Source: Teichococcus aerophilus (GTDB lineage Bacteria; Pseudomonadota; Alphaproteobacteria; Acetobacterales; Acetobacteraceae). From it: 64,000 nucleotides of DNA. This document shows, piece by piece, positions 34,469 through 43,044 of the stretch. Location of the stretch: positions 62,001 through 126,000 of the forward strand of contig NZ_JACTVA010000004.1 in NCBI RefSeq assembly GCF_014490485.1. Reading direction: 5' to 3'. Each line of letters starts with the position of its first letter. Within the stretch, counting starts at the first letter, position 1. A program made the translations under genes and the position numbers. Under the pieces are notes generated by a model. That model saw nothing but the letters and a program-made list of their open reading frames with translations, did no database searches and had not been told where the DNA came from.

Positions 34469-35572
34469 TCACCCCGGAATGAACGCCTCGTGGGTCGAGG
34501 TCTGGATGCCGCCGCCCACCACTGGTCCGCCGCCGGCCACGTAGATGCGTTCGCCGATGGCCACGGCGCCCAGCCCGTGCCGTGGCGTCGGCATCGGGGC
34601 GTGGCTTTGCCAACGGTCGGTGGCCGGGTCGTAGCTTTCCAGCTGGCCGTGCACGGTGCCGGTCAGGGTGTTGTTCTCGAAGCGCCCGGTCTCGCCGCCC
34701 ATGGCCCAGAAGCGGCCGGCCAGCAGCACCATGCCGTGGCCGGAGCGTGTGGTCGGCATCGGCGCGCGTTCCAGCCAGATGTCGCGCCCGGGCACGTAGA
34801 AATGGTGCAGGGGCGTGTTGTACTCGAAGGTGTTGAAGCGGCCACCGACGATGTGGATGCCGCCGCCATAGGCCAGCACCCCGGCATGGTCCCGCGCGCC
34901 GGGCAGCGGCTTGCGGCGTTCCCAGCGGTCGGTGCGCGGGTCGTACACCTCGTGCCAGCCGACGCTGGCGCGCTCGCCGGACGGGTCCGTCGCGCCGCCG
35001 ATCAGGTAGACCAGGCCATCCAGCACCGCCACCGCGGCGGCGCCACGGGCGCGGGGCAGCGGCGCGATCTCCTGCCAGCGGTCGGTCGCCACGTCATAGA
35101 CATAGGCGCCGTCATGCGCCGCGCGGTTCTGCTCGGTGAAGCCGCCCAGCGCGTAGATGCGCCCGGCATCGGCCACCACGGCCACATGATTGGCGCCGCG
35201 CGGCAGCGGTGCCGCCGTGCTCCAGCGGTCGGCGGCGGCGTCGTAGACATGGTGGTAGGGCCGGTCCACCCGTTGCTCGGCATAGCCGCCCAGCACATGC
35301 ATCTTGCCATTCCAGGCGGTAGCCCAGGCCATCTCGCTACGCGGTAGCGGCAGCGGCGCGCGGGGTTCCCAGCGGCCGGGCGCACCGGCCGGGGCGGGGC
35401 TGTCGACGGATCGTTGCGCCAGTTGCTCCGGCGTCAGCGTCACCGGCCCGGCCCCGCGCAGGGGTGACATCTGCTCGGACGGCACGGGCATGCCGTGATG
35501 CGGCATCTGGGCAAGGGCCGGCGCCGCCAACAACGCGGCGGCCGAGCCGGACAGAACAGAGCGGCGGCGCAT
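34469..35572 (-). CDS. Exported Kelch-repeat beta-propeller protein
   Basis: A 367-residue protein with an N-terminal signal (MRRRSVLSGSAAALLAAPALAQ; RRR start suggests Tat export). Residues about 65-360 contain about six Kelch repeats, each with the pattern HVLGGY...VYDAAADRWSTAAPLP, that is a GG pair followed by YD...DRW. They would close a beta-propeller. Propellers of this kind bind ligands or proteins; a few are galactose-oxidase or neuraminate epimerase relatives, but no copper-site residues stand out. It lies 157 bp downstream of the GMC oxidoreductase, on the same strand, and may or may not share its message. Confidence 0.85.
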   Translation of the reverse strand: MRRRSVLSGSAAALLAAPALAQMPHHGMPVPSEQMSPLRGAGPVTLTPEQLAQRSVDSPAPAGAPGRWEPRAPLPLPRSEMAWATAWNGKMHVLGGYAEQRVDRPYHHVYDAAADRWSTAAPLPRGANHVAVVADAGRIYALGGFTEQNRAAHDGAYVYDVATDRWQEIAPLPRARGAAAVAVLDGLVYLIGGATDPSGERASVGWHEVYDPRTDRWERRKPLPGARDHAGVLAYGGGIHIVGGRFNTFEYNTPLHHFYVPGRDIWLERAPMPTTRSGHGMVLLAGRFWAMGGETGRFENNTLTGTVHGQLESYDPATDRWQSHAPMPTPRHGLGAVAIGERIYVAGGGPVVGGGIQTSTHEAFIPG

Positions 35573-35729
35573 GGGCTGGATTCCTCCCAGGGATTGACCC
35601 GATCTTGCCCGTCATCGCCACGCCCGGCCAAGCGCAAGTTGCAGGCGCCGCCGGTGGCTTCGGGCACGCGCACCGGCTCATGGCGCGGGTCGCATGCCGT
35701 CGGTCCATGCCCGCGTGACTGCCGCCGCC
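35573..35729. other. Short intergenic gap
   Basis: 157 bp between the GMC oxidoreductase and the Kelch gene. I see no terminator, so read-through is possible, and no gene. Confidence 0.3.
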
Positions 35730-37508
35730 TCAGGCGGCCGTGGCGCCCGCCACTGGCCCGCCTGCCGCCGCCCGCCCGGCGGCACGCACCCCATCCGCCA
35801 TCTTCTCGGCGATCATGATGACCGGCACGTTCAGGTTGGCGCAGGGAATGGTCGGCATGACGGAGGCATCGCACACCATCAGCCCCTCCACCCCGATCAC
35901 GCGGCCATCGGGGTCGCACACCGCCATCGGGTCATCCGCCGCGCCCAGGCGGCAGGTACCGCAGGGGTGCCAGACACCGCCGACATGCCGCCGCAGGTGC
36001 AGCCGCAGCGCCTCCTCGTCCTGGCACAGCACGTCCAGCGGCGCGTTGCCCTCCTGCGCCATGGCCAGGATGCGGGAACGCACCATCGGCACCCGGTCCA
36101 TCACCGGTCCGGCCAGCGCCGTCAGCACGCCGTTCTGCCAGGATGGCTGCAGCAGCTTCTTCACCTGGGCGGAGTAGGTGGAGGGAAACGCCTCCAGCAC
36201 CACACCCGCCATGGCGGGGGCGCGCAGCACGCCCGCCGCCAGCCGGAAGGCCTGGGCCAGCCGCACCAGGTCCCGCTCATCCGACAGCATGCGGAAATCC
36301 ACCGCCGGCCGCACGCCCGGGTCGGGCGAGGCGAGGGTGACGCTGCCCTGCGAGTAGGATTTGTTCACCCAGTTGAACAGCGTGGCGATGCGGTGCCCCA
36401 CCGCGTGCCAGCCGGAGCGTGTGTTGACCGCCAGGTGCATGTCCCCCGGCGGCGTTCCCTCCAGCCCCGAGGACCAGCGCAGGATGGATTGGATATGGTA
36501 GTGCTCGCCGCCCGGCAGCCGCGTATCCGGCCGGATGAAGGCGGAAACGCCGATGGAGGGATGCTCCAGCAGGTTCCGCCCCACGCCCTCCCGCGCCGCC
36601 ACCACGGGAATCCCCAGCTGCTGCAACGCCCGCCCGGGCCCGACGCCGCTGCGCAACAGCAACGCCGGCGAATGCAGCGCCCCGTTGCTGACGATCACCA
36701 GCCCCGCCGCCACGTCGATGACGCGGCCATCCCGCCGCAGCCGCGCGCCCACGGCGCGCCGGCCCTGGAACAGCACCCGCTCGGCTTCCGTGCCGGTCCA
36801 CAGTGTCAGGTTCGGCCGCGCCCGCACCGAAGTGGTCAGGTACACGGTGGCGGTGGAGGTGCGCCGGCCTTCCCGGTCCAGGTTGACGGTGATGGGGAAG
36901 ACGCCGTCCTCCCACCGCCCGTTCTGGTCCTCGCGCGAGGCATGGCCCTGCCGGCCCAGCTCCGCCTCCACCTGGCGGGCGAAGGGCGTGTGCCGGGCGC
37001 GCGGCACGCGCTGGATCGGCAGCGGGCCGTCCTGCCCGTGCAGGTCGGTCTCCGCGCCCAGCTCCAGATCGTGTTCCAGCTTGCGGAAGTAAGGCAGCAC
37101 ATCCGCCCAGCCCCAGCCTGTCGCCCCCTCCGCCGCCCACTCCGCGTAATCATGCGGGGAGCCTCGGTTGGCGCCGATGCCGTTGATGGAGGAACCGCCG
37201 CCCAGGATGCGCGCCTGCTCATACGGCCGGATGGTGGCGTCGCCGGTATTGGAAGGGTCCTTGCCCATGCCGACGCGCAGCCCCGGCCAGGTCCAGTCCG
37301 TGTTGAAATACGCCCGGCCGGGATAGGGGGAAGCGATGTCCGCCGGCATCTCCCCCGGGCGCAGGTCCTGCCCGGCCTCCACCAGCAGCACGCTGCGGGA
37401 TGCTTCCTCGCTCAGCCGCGCCGCCAGCACGCACCCGGCCGAGCCGCCGCCCAGGATCACCACGTCGAAACGGGCGGCATCGGCGGCGAGGGATGGTTGC
37501 TCCGTCAT
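35730..37508 (-). CDS. GMC-family FAD oxidoreductase (choline dehydrogenase-like)
   Basis: A 592-residue flavoenzyme oxidising an alcohol group. FAD motif VILGGGSAGCVLAARLSE (about 17-34); GMC signature 1 around RILGGGSSINGIGANRG (about 100-116); signature 2 around VSNGALHSPALLLRSGVG (about 273-290). The catalytic His is in VWHPCGTCRLG (about residue 514), with a second polar position in IPCANLNVPVIMIAEKMAD. The family includes choline, alcohol and polyethylene-glycol dehydrogenases. It ends the leftward amide/amine operon, starting 3 nt after the preceding stop. Its role there would be oxidation of an alcohol released from the unknown substrate. Confidence 0.9.
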   Translation of the reverse strand: MTEQPSLAADAARFDVVILGGGSAGCVLAARLSEEASRSVLLVEAGQDLRPGEMPADIASPYPGRAYFNTDWTWPGLRVGMGKDPSNTGDATIRPYEQARILGGGSSINGIGANRGSPHDYAEWAAEGATGWGWADVLPYFRKLEHDLELGAETDLHGQDGPLPIQRVPRARHTPFARQVEAELGRQGHASREDQNGRWEDGVFPITVNLDREGRRTSTATVYLTTSVRARPNLTLWTGTEAERVLFQGRRAVGARLRRDGRVIDVAAGLVIVSNGALHSPALLLRSGVGPGRALQQLGIPVVAAREGVGRNLLEHPSIGVSAFIRPDTRLPGGEHYHIQSILRWSSGLEGTPPGDMHLAVNTRSGWHAVGHRIATLFNWVNKSYSQGSVTLASPDPGVRPAVDFRMLSDERDLVRLAQAFRLAAGVLRAPAMAGVVLEAFPSTYSAQVKKLLQPSWQNGVLTALAGPVMDRVPMVRSRILAMAQEGNAPLDVLCQDEEALRLHLRRHVGGVWHPCGTCRLGAADDPMAVCDPDGRVIGVEGLMVCDASVMPTIPCANLNVPVIMIAEKMADGVRAAGRAAAGGPVAGATAA

Positions 37509-37511
37509 CTC

Positions 37512-39113
37512 TCAGCCCTTCCGCACATTCCAGAAGAACGCGGCGGAACCTGGCAGCACGCCCGTCACATTGTCCCGGAACGCGGTGCGGGAGAAATACT
37601 GGCCCAGCGGCAGGCTCGGCACGTCGTCGAACGCCACGCGCTGGATCTGGTCCATCAGGCGCCGGTTATCCTCGGGCGTCGCCGCGTCCAGCCATTGCAG
37701 GGTCAGGCGCTCCATCTCCGCGCTCTCATACCACCCGGTCCAGCCGGTGCTGCCCTGGCCGCGGATGGTGGCGTTCATCGCCGGGTTGGCGATGGACACG
37801 CTCGGCCAGTTGGTGTGGTAGACGCTCCAGCCACCCTTCTCCACCGGCTCGCGGGAGAGGCGCCGCTGCAGCACCGTGCCCCAGTCCATCTCCTGCAGGT
37901 CCACCTTGAGGCCGAGCTGCCGCAGCAGCTCCGCCGTCAGCAGCCCGTGCGGGGAGATGGAGGGATAATCGGCCGGGTTCAGCACCACCGCCAACTCGCC
38001 GTTGTAGCCGGAGGCCTTCACCGCCGCGCGGGCGGCATCCAGGTTGGTCGGCTGCGGCATGTCCGCCACCCCGGCCTCGGTCACGTCCGGCAGGCCGCAG
38101 GGGAACATCGCTCGGCACAGCTTCCAGGAATCGGCATCGCCGCCGACGATCGACTGCATGTAATCCTCCTGCCGCAGGGCGGAGAGGACGGCGCGGCGCA
38201 GCTTCACGTTGTTGAAGGGCGGCTGCAGATGGTTGAAGCGCGCGTGGGAGATGAAGCCATACGGGTCCTGCCGCTGCACCGTGATGCCGCGCCGCCGCGT
38301 CAGCGTCGGCACCAGGTCCGGCAGCGCCTGTTCCCACCAATCGATCTCGCCAGCCTGCAACGCCCCGGCGGCCGTCGCCGGGTCCGGCATCACGATCCAT
38401 TCCAGCCGGTCCAGATGCGCCTGCTTGCCGCCGGCCGTCCATTCCGGCGCGCCCTCTCGCGGCTGGTAGCCATCGAAGCGCGCATAGACGGCGCGGCTGC
38501 CGGAGACGAACTCATCCGCCACGAAGCGGAAGGGGCCGGAGCCGACCATCTCTGTCACCGGCTTGTTCGGGTCCGTCATCGCCAGCCGCTCCGGCATGAT
38601 GAAGGCGGGCGAGGAATGCGGCTTGCCGATCGCCTCCAGCAGGCGCGGGAAGGGGCGCTTCAGGCGGATGCGGATGGTGCGGTCATCCGCCGCCTCGAAC
38701 GCCTCCACCGCCGCGCCGAGCGTCTGGCCGAACGTGTCACGCTTGCTCCAGCGCAGCAGGCTGGCGGCGCAATCCTGCGCCCGCACCGGCGCGCCGTCAT
38801 GGAAGCGCAGGCCGTCCCGCAGCGTGATCAGCCAGGTCAGCCGGTCGTCGGAAACGCTGGCACCCGCGGCCATCTGCGGCTGCGGCCGCATCTGCCCATC
38901 GACACCGTAGAGCGTGTCGAACACGCAGTAGCCATGGGTGATGGTCACCGCCGCCGTGGTCCACACCGGATCCAGCGAGGAGAGATTGGCCTGCGGCACG
39001 AAGCGCAGGGTGGATGCGCTGGCGGCGCGTGCCAGCCGGGGCGCCGCCAGCGGCAGCAGCGCCGCCCCGGAAGCCTGCAACAGCCTGCGGCGTTCAATAC
39101 CGGTCGATGTCAT
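37512..39113 (-). CDS. ABC transporter substrate-binding protein, family 5 (second paralogue)
   Basis: A 533-residue exported receptor. The N-terminus IERRRLLQASGAALLPLAAPRLARAA is Tat-like (RRRLL) with a cleavage site near residue 30. LRDGLRFHDGAPV, GSGPFRFVADEF and FNHLQPPFNN match the paralogues at 16131 and 41364. Start chosen at 39113 because the signal follows at once; the frame is open 45 codons further up into the neighbouring gene. It is located between the dimethylformamidase-like gene and the GMC gene, so it probably delivers the substrate of this operon. No permease genes are nearby. Confidence 0.88.
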   Translation of the reverse strand: MTSTGIERRRLLQASGAALLPLAAPRLARAASASTLRFVPQANLSSLDPVWTTAAVTITHGYCVFDTLYGVDGQMRPQPQMAAGASVSDDRLTWLITLRDGLRFHDGAPVRAQDCAASLLRWSKRDTFGQTLGAAVEAFEAADDRTIRIRLKRPFPRLLEAIGKPHSSPAFIMPERLAMTDPNKPVTEMVGSGPFRFVADEFVSGSRAVYARFDGYQPREGAPEWTAGGKQAHLDRLEWIVMPDPATAAGALQAGEIDWWEQALPDLVPTLTRRRGITVQRQDPYGFISHARFNHLQPPFNNVKLRRAVLSALRQEDYMQSIVGGDADSWKLCRAMFPCGLPDVTEAGVADMPQPTNLDAARAAVKASGYNGELAVVLNPADYPSISPHGLLTAELLRQLGLKVDLQEMDWGTVLQRRLSREPVEKGGWSVYHTNWPSVSIANPAMNATIRGQGSTGWTGWYESAEMERLTLQWLDAATPEDNRRLMDQIQRVAFDDVPSLPLGQYFSRTAFRDNVTGVLPGSAAFFWNVRKG

Positions 39114-39189
39114 CGCGGCGGTGCCCCTCTCTGATGGGTGGAAGGCGGTTGGCCCGGCCCCTTCTGATCGTCGGGGCCAGGAAGGCACG

Positions 39190-41367
39190 CTACGGCGCGG
39201 CCGCGAAACGGCGCACCACATTCTCCAGCATGCGGGAGGCCGGGCCATCGAAGGCGGCCCCGTTCCACAGGCTGCCGCAGAAGGTGATGGAGCCGACGGC
39301 GAAGACCGCGCCGCCGCCCGGTACGTCGAAATAGATGATCTCCGCCCGCTTCAGCGCCTCCGGGCTCTCCCCGGTGACGGTGGCGATGTGGGAGAGCAAT
39401 TCCTCCGGCACCGTCACGAAGGAAGCCGGCGGCACCGCTGAACGCGCCAGGATCACGGTGCCCGGCGGCGTGCCCAGGCGCGGGTCGGCGCGATCCAGCT
39501 CGAACCCCGCCGCGCCACCGCCGGAGAGGCCGTAATCGCCGATCACCTCCGGCACGCCGTCAAAGATCCAGGCGTGGCGCGGATCTTCGGAGGCCGGCAG
39601 GCGGCGGTAATAGGTGCCCTCGAACAGCCCCTGCGCGCTGAAGCCCAGCCCGACCAGCGCCTGCGGCGGCCGCCGGTTGCGCCGCCACAGCCCGCCCAGC
39701 GCACCATCCAACTGGTGGTAGTACTCGCCCGCCTCGGCCGCCCAGGCGCGGATGCCACCCTCCGCCCGGCGGATCTCGATCAGATGCGGCCGCGCCGGGT
39801 CCCGCGCGATGCGCCAGTAGAAGCCGTTGCCGCCGAGGTAGCAGAGCCGCCCGCCATGGTCCCGGTACGCCATCAGCGCATCCAGCATCCGCTCGGTATG
39901 ATACTCGGGGTGCGAACCGGTCAGCACGACGCGGTAGGGTGAAAGGACCACCTCGCCTTCGTCGTCCAGATCCTCGTCGGTGATGATGTCGAAGGCGATG
40001 CCGCGCGCTTCCAGCCACGCCAGCAGGTGCGAATCCGCCGGGTAGTGCCGCAGGCCGGAACCCTTGGCGTCGTTGAAGGTCAGGAAGCCCGGCCGCATCG
40101 TCAGGATCGGCCGCAGGCGGGAGGAGAGCGAGATGCCGCTGCCATCCGGGTGGCGGTTATAGGTGGAGTGGCTGAAGCCCGGCACGTCATCCGGGTTGTG
40201 CGGATAGGCACCCCAGGCCACCACGCGTTCCTTGTACGCCGCATCCGCGTTGCCGCGCGCATGGTTGGCGTAGGCCTGATACGTGAAGGTGGAAGCCAGT
40301 ACCGCCACCGCCGCATGCGGCCCATTCCGCGCGGGCAGCACGTAGAAGGGCAGCCAGTCCTCGCCCTCCGCGCAGGTCAGGTGGAAGGCATAGGCGCCGC
40401 TGCGCAGCTCCGCCGGCACCTCGAAGGTGAAGGAGGGTGCCCAGCCGCAATCGTCCAGGTCGTCCGCGTGGAAATGGATCGCGCCGTACTCGGCGGGCGC
40501 GTGCCGCCAGCAGGTTTCCCGCCCGCTCCATGCCGCGCCGACCACGCCGCGCGTCGGGGCGTTCAGCACGCGGCCATGCAGCCCGCCCGGACCCCGGTCG
40601 GCGATGCCGTCGCCCATGATGTCGTCGGAAAAATCCCACCGCGCCGCCAGCGTCTGCGCCGGCAAGGGCAGGATCAGCGGGTCCGGCCAGGACTCCACAA
40701 AGCCCGCCGCCACCAGCGGGTCCTCCAGCTTGCCGGTGAAGTGGTCCCTGGGCGCCGCCGCATCCCGCGCGGCGAAGGTGATGGCGCTGACGGGCGCCAC
40801 ACGCGCCACCGGCGTCGTCGCACTGGCAGTGGCGCCATCCGCGAGGCCCAGCGCCTGCTGGCCCAGCACGGCGCGGCCGGTGGCAGGGTCATGCGCCAGC
40901 CACAGCCGGTACCACACCATCGGGCGCAGCGGCCTCTCCGTCCGCAGCCGCGTCACGGTCCCGCCGAGGCTGATCTCCGCCTCCACCCCCGCCGCGCCGG
41001 CGCGGAGCACGATGCCATCCGCGCCGCCCTCCGCCGCCAGCACCGTGGCGGCCGGCAACTCGGCCAGCACCTGCACCAGCACCGCCCAGCTACGCGCCTG
41101 CGATGCCGCCAGGGCGGGCGTGCCGCGCACGACGCCGCTGGAGCCCAGCCGCACCGGCTGGTGCACGCCCTCGAACCCATAGTCGAACGGCACCGGGCGC
41201 AGATCCAGCCCCGGCCCGGCCGGGTTAGGGTCGGCCGAGACCACCCGCACCAGCCGCGCGCGGCAGGCGCCCGGGTTGCGCAGGCTGACATAAGCGGTGA
41301 TCCGCTCGCCCGGGCGGCGGGAGAGGCGATCGAGGTAACCGGTGACCGGCGGCAACATCCCCGTCAT
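39190..41367 (-). CDS. N,N-dimethylformamidase large-subunit-like hydrolase
   Basis: A 725-residue protein resembling the large subunit of dimethylformamidase, which hydrolyses N-substituted amides using a single iron atom. The N-terminal half (1-320) includes a lectin-like beta domain (about 80-220). The C-terminal half carries the probable iron ligands, two Tyr (FTYQAYAN near 362 and STYNRHPDG near 403) and Glu in GSHPEYHTE near 484. Their spacing is close to the Tyr-Tyr-Glu site known for the Paracoccus enzyme. The gene for the small subunit is not seen, so the natural substrate may differ. ATGA overlap with the upstream binding-protein gene. Confidence 0.8.
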   Translation of the reverse strand: MTGMLPPVTGYLDRLSRRPGERITAYVSLRNPGACRARLVRVVSADPNPAGPGLDLRPVPFDYGFEGVHQPVRLGSSGVVRGTPALAASQARSWAVLVQVLAELPAATVLAAEGGADGIVLRAGAAGVEAEISLGGTVTRLRTERPLRPMVWYRLWLAHDPATGRAVLGQQALGLADGATASATTPVARVAPVSAITFAARDAAAPRDHFTGKLEDPLVAAGFVESWPDPLILPLPAQTLAARWDFSDDIMGDGIADRGPGGLHGRVLNAPTRGVVGAAWSGRETCWRHAPAEYGAIHFHADDLDDCGWAPSFTFEVPAELRSGAYAFHLTCAEGEDWLPFYVLPARNGPHAAVAVLASTFTYQAYANHARGNADAAYKERVVAWGAYPHNPDDVPGFSHSTYNRHPDGSGISLSSRLRPILTMRPGFLTFNDAKGSGLRHYPADSHLLAWLEARGIAFDIITDEDLDDEGEVVLSPYRVVLTGSHPEYHTERMLDALMAYRDHGGRLCYLGGNGFYWRIARDPARPHLIEIRRAEGGIRAWAAEAGEYYHQLDGALGGLWRRNRRPPQALVGLGFSAQGLFEGTYYRRLPASEDPRHAWIFDGVPEVIGDYGLSGGGAAGFELDRADPRLGTPPGTVILARSAVPPASFVTVPEELLSHIATVTGESPEALKRAEIIYFDVPGGGAVFAVGSITFCGSLWNGAAFDGPASRMLENVVRRFAAAP

Positions 41368-42956
41368 ACCCGGCGCAGGTTCCAGGGCACCGGGCGTGGC
41401 CCTTCCAGCATGCCGGTCAGTGACTTGCGGTAGGCGGTGCGGATGAAGAACTGCCCCAGCGGCACCGTCGGCACATCGCGGAAGGCCAGGTCCTGCATCT
41501 GCGCGCCAAGGCGCATCCGTTCCGCCTCATCGGCGGCGGACAGCCAGCGGTCGTTCATCGCTTCCATCTCCTTGCTCTCGTACCAGCCGGTCCAGCCGCC
41601 ATCGCCCTGGCCACGGATCAGCGCGTTCTGGCTGGGGGTGACGATGCCCATGCCGCTCCACCACACCGGAAAGAGGTTCCAGCCGCCCTCAGCCGGTGGC
41701 TTGCGACTGACGATGCGGCTGAGCACGCTGCCCCAATCCGTGGCGATGAGGTCGACATTGAAGCCGATGCGCGTCAGCAGGTCGTGCGCGATCAGCCCGA
41801 AGGGCGCGATGGAAGCGAAGTCGGACGGGTTCAGCAGCACGATGCGCTCCCCCGCATAGCCGCTTTCCTTCAGCAGGGCGCGGGCGCGGTCCAGGTTCGC
41901 CTCCGCCATCGGGTCCGGGCTGGGCGCGCGGCCATACGGCGTCGTACAGGGGAAGAAGGCGTGGCAGACATTGTAGGCGGTGTCATCGCTGTTGGTGACG
42001 GCGCCCATGAAGTCCGGCTGGCTCACCGCCGCCAGCACCGCCTGCCGCGCCTTGGGGTTGTTGAAGGGCGGATGCAGGTGGTTGAAGCGCAGCACGCCCA
42101 TGTAGCCGGCCGGGTCGCCATTCGCGATGGTGATGTCCCGGTTGCGGCGCAGCAGCGGGATCAGATCCGCGCCCACCTGTTCCCACCAATCCACCTCGCC
42201 CGCCTGCAGCGCGGCGGCGGCGGTGGCCTGGTCCGGCATCATCATCCACTCGACGCGGTCGAAGTTGACCACCTTGCCGCCGGAGGTCCATTCCGGCGCC
42301 TCCTGCCGCGGCACGTAGCGCTCGAACTTGCGATACGCGGCGCGGCTGCCCGGCACGAACTCATCCGCCGCGAAGCGATAGGGGCCGGAGCCGATGACCT
42401 CGGAGAGCGGCTTCGTCGCCTCCGTATTCCCGATCCGCTCCGGCATGATGAAGGCAGGGCTGGTGCCGGGCTTCGCCATCGCCTCCAGCAACAGCGGGAA
42501 GGGGCGGGTGAGCTGGATGACCAGCGTGCGATCATCCGGCGCCTTCCATTCGGCGACGGCGGCGCCCAGCGTGCGGCCGAACGTATCCCGGCTGCACCAG
42601 CGGCGCAGGCTGGCGGCGCAGTCGCGGGACCGCACCGGCTCCCCATCATGGAAGAACAGGCCTTCGCGCAGGCGGATCGTCCAGGTCAGCCCGTCGGCGG
42701 AGGTCGTGTGCCCCTCCGCCATTTGCGGCTTCACGCGCATCTGCGCGTCCAGCCCATACAGCGTGTCATACACATAGAAGCCGTGATTGACCGCGACGCC
42801 GGCCAGCGATGCGATCGGATCGGTGATCGACAGCGCCGCCTGCGGCACGAAGCGCAACACGCGCGGGTCGGCCCGCTGCGCGCGGGAGAGGGATGGCGCC
42901 GCGAGCGTCGCGCCGCCGAGCAGGAGTGCGCCTCGGCGCGTGATCTTCTGACGCAT
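41364..42956 (-). CDS. ABC transporter substrate-binding protein, family 5 (third paralogue)
   Basis: A 530-residue receptor. MRQKITRRGALLLGGATLAAPSLSRAQ is a Tat-type signal (TRRGALL) cleaved near residue 27. LREGLFFHDGEPV, GSGPYRFAADEF and FNHLHPPFNN place it with the two other family-5 receptors; it is clearly closest to the one at 37512. The two flank the dimethylformamidase-like gene. This suggests duplication and possibly uptake of two related substrates. The stop overlaps the hydrolase start (ATGA), so receptor and enzyme are translated together. Confidence 0.88.
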   Translation of the reverse strand: MRQKITRRGALLLGGATLAAPSLSRAQRADPRVLRFVPQAALSITDPIASLAGVAVNHGFYVYDTLYGLDAQMRVKPQMAEGHTTSADGLTWTIRLREGLFFHDGEPVRSRDCAASLRRWCSRDTFGRTLGAAVAEWKAPDDRTLVIQLTRPFPLLLEAMAKPGTSPAFIMPERIGNTEATKPLSEVIGSGPYRFAADEFVPGSRAAYRKFERYVPRQEAPEWTSGGKVVNFDRVEWMMMPDQATAAAALQAGEVDWWEQVGADLIPLLRRNRDITIANGDPAGYMGVLRFNHLHPPFNNPKARQAVLAAVSQPDFMGAVTNSDDTAYNVCHAFFPCTTPYGRAPSPDPMAEANLDRARALLKESGYAGERIVLLNPSDFASIAPFGLIAHDLLTRIGFNVDLIATDWGSVLSRIVSRKPPAEGGWNLFPVWWSGMGIVTPSQNALIRGQGDGGWTGWYESKEMEAMNDRWLSAADEAERMRLGAQMQDLAFRDVPTVPLGQFFIRTAYRKSLTGMLEGPRPVPWNLRRV

Positions 42957-43044
42957 AGCCTGTTCCCCTATGTGCGAGAGATGCTGTTGGAGCCCGCATG
43001 TCCGGCCACGCCTGGCCCGTGGCCTCCGCCAGCATCGACGATGT

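Noticed and set aside
35694-39134. A 1146-codon open frame on the plus strand
   Set aside because: It runs antisense through the GMC oxidoreductase and a binding-protein gene, both with clear motifs. Long antisense frames are expected where GC-rich third codon positions remove stop codons. Its translation is His/Arg/Gly-rich and without domain motifs.
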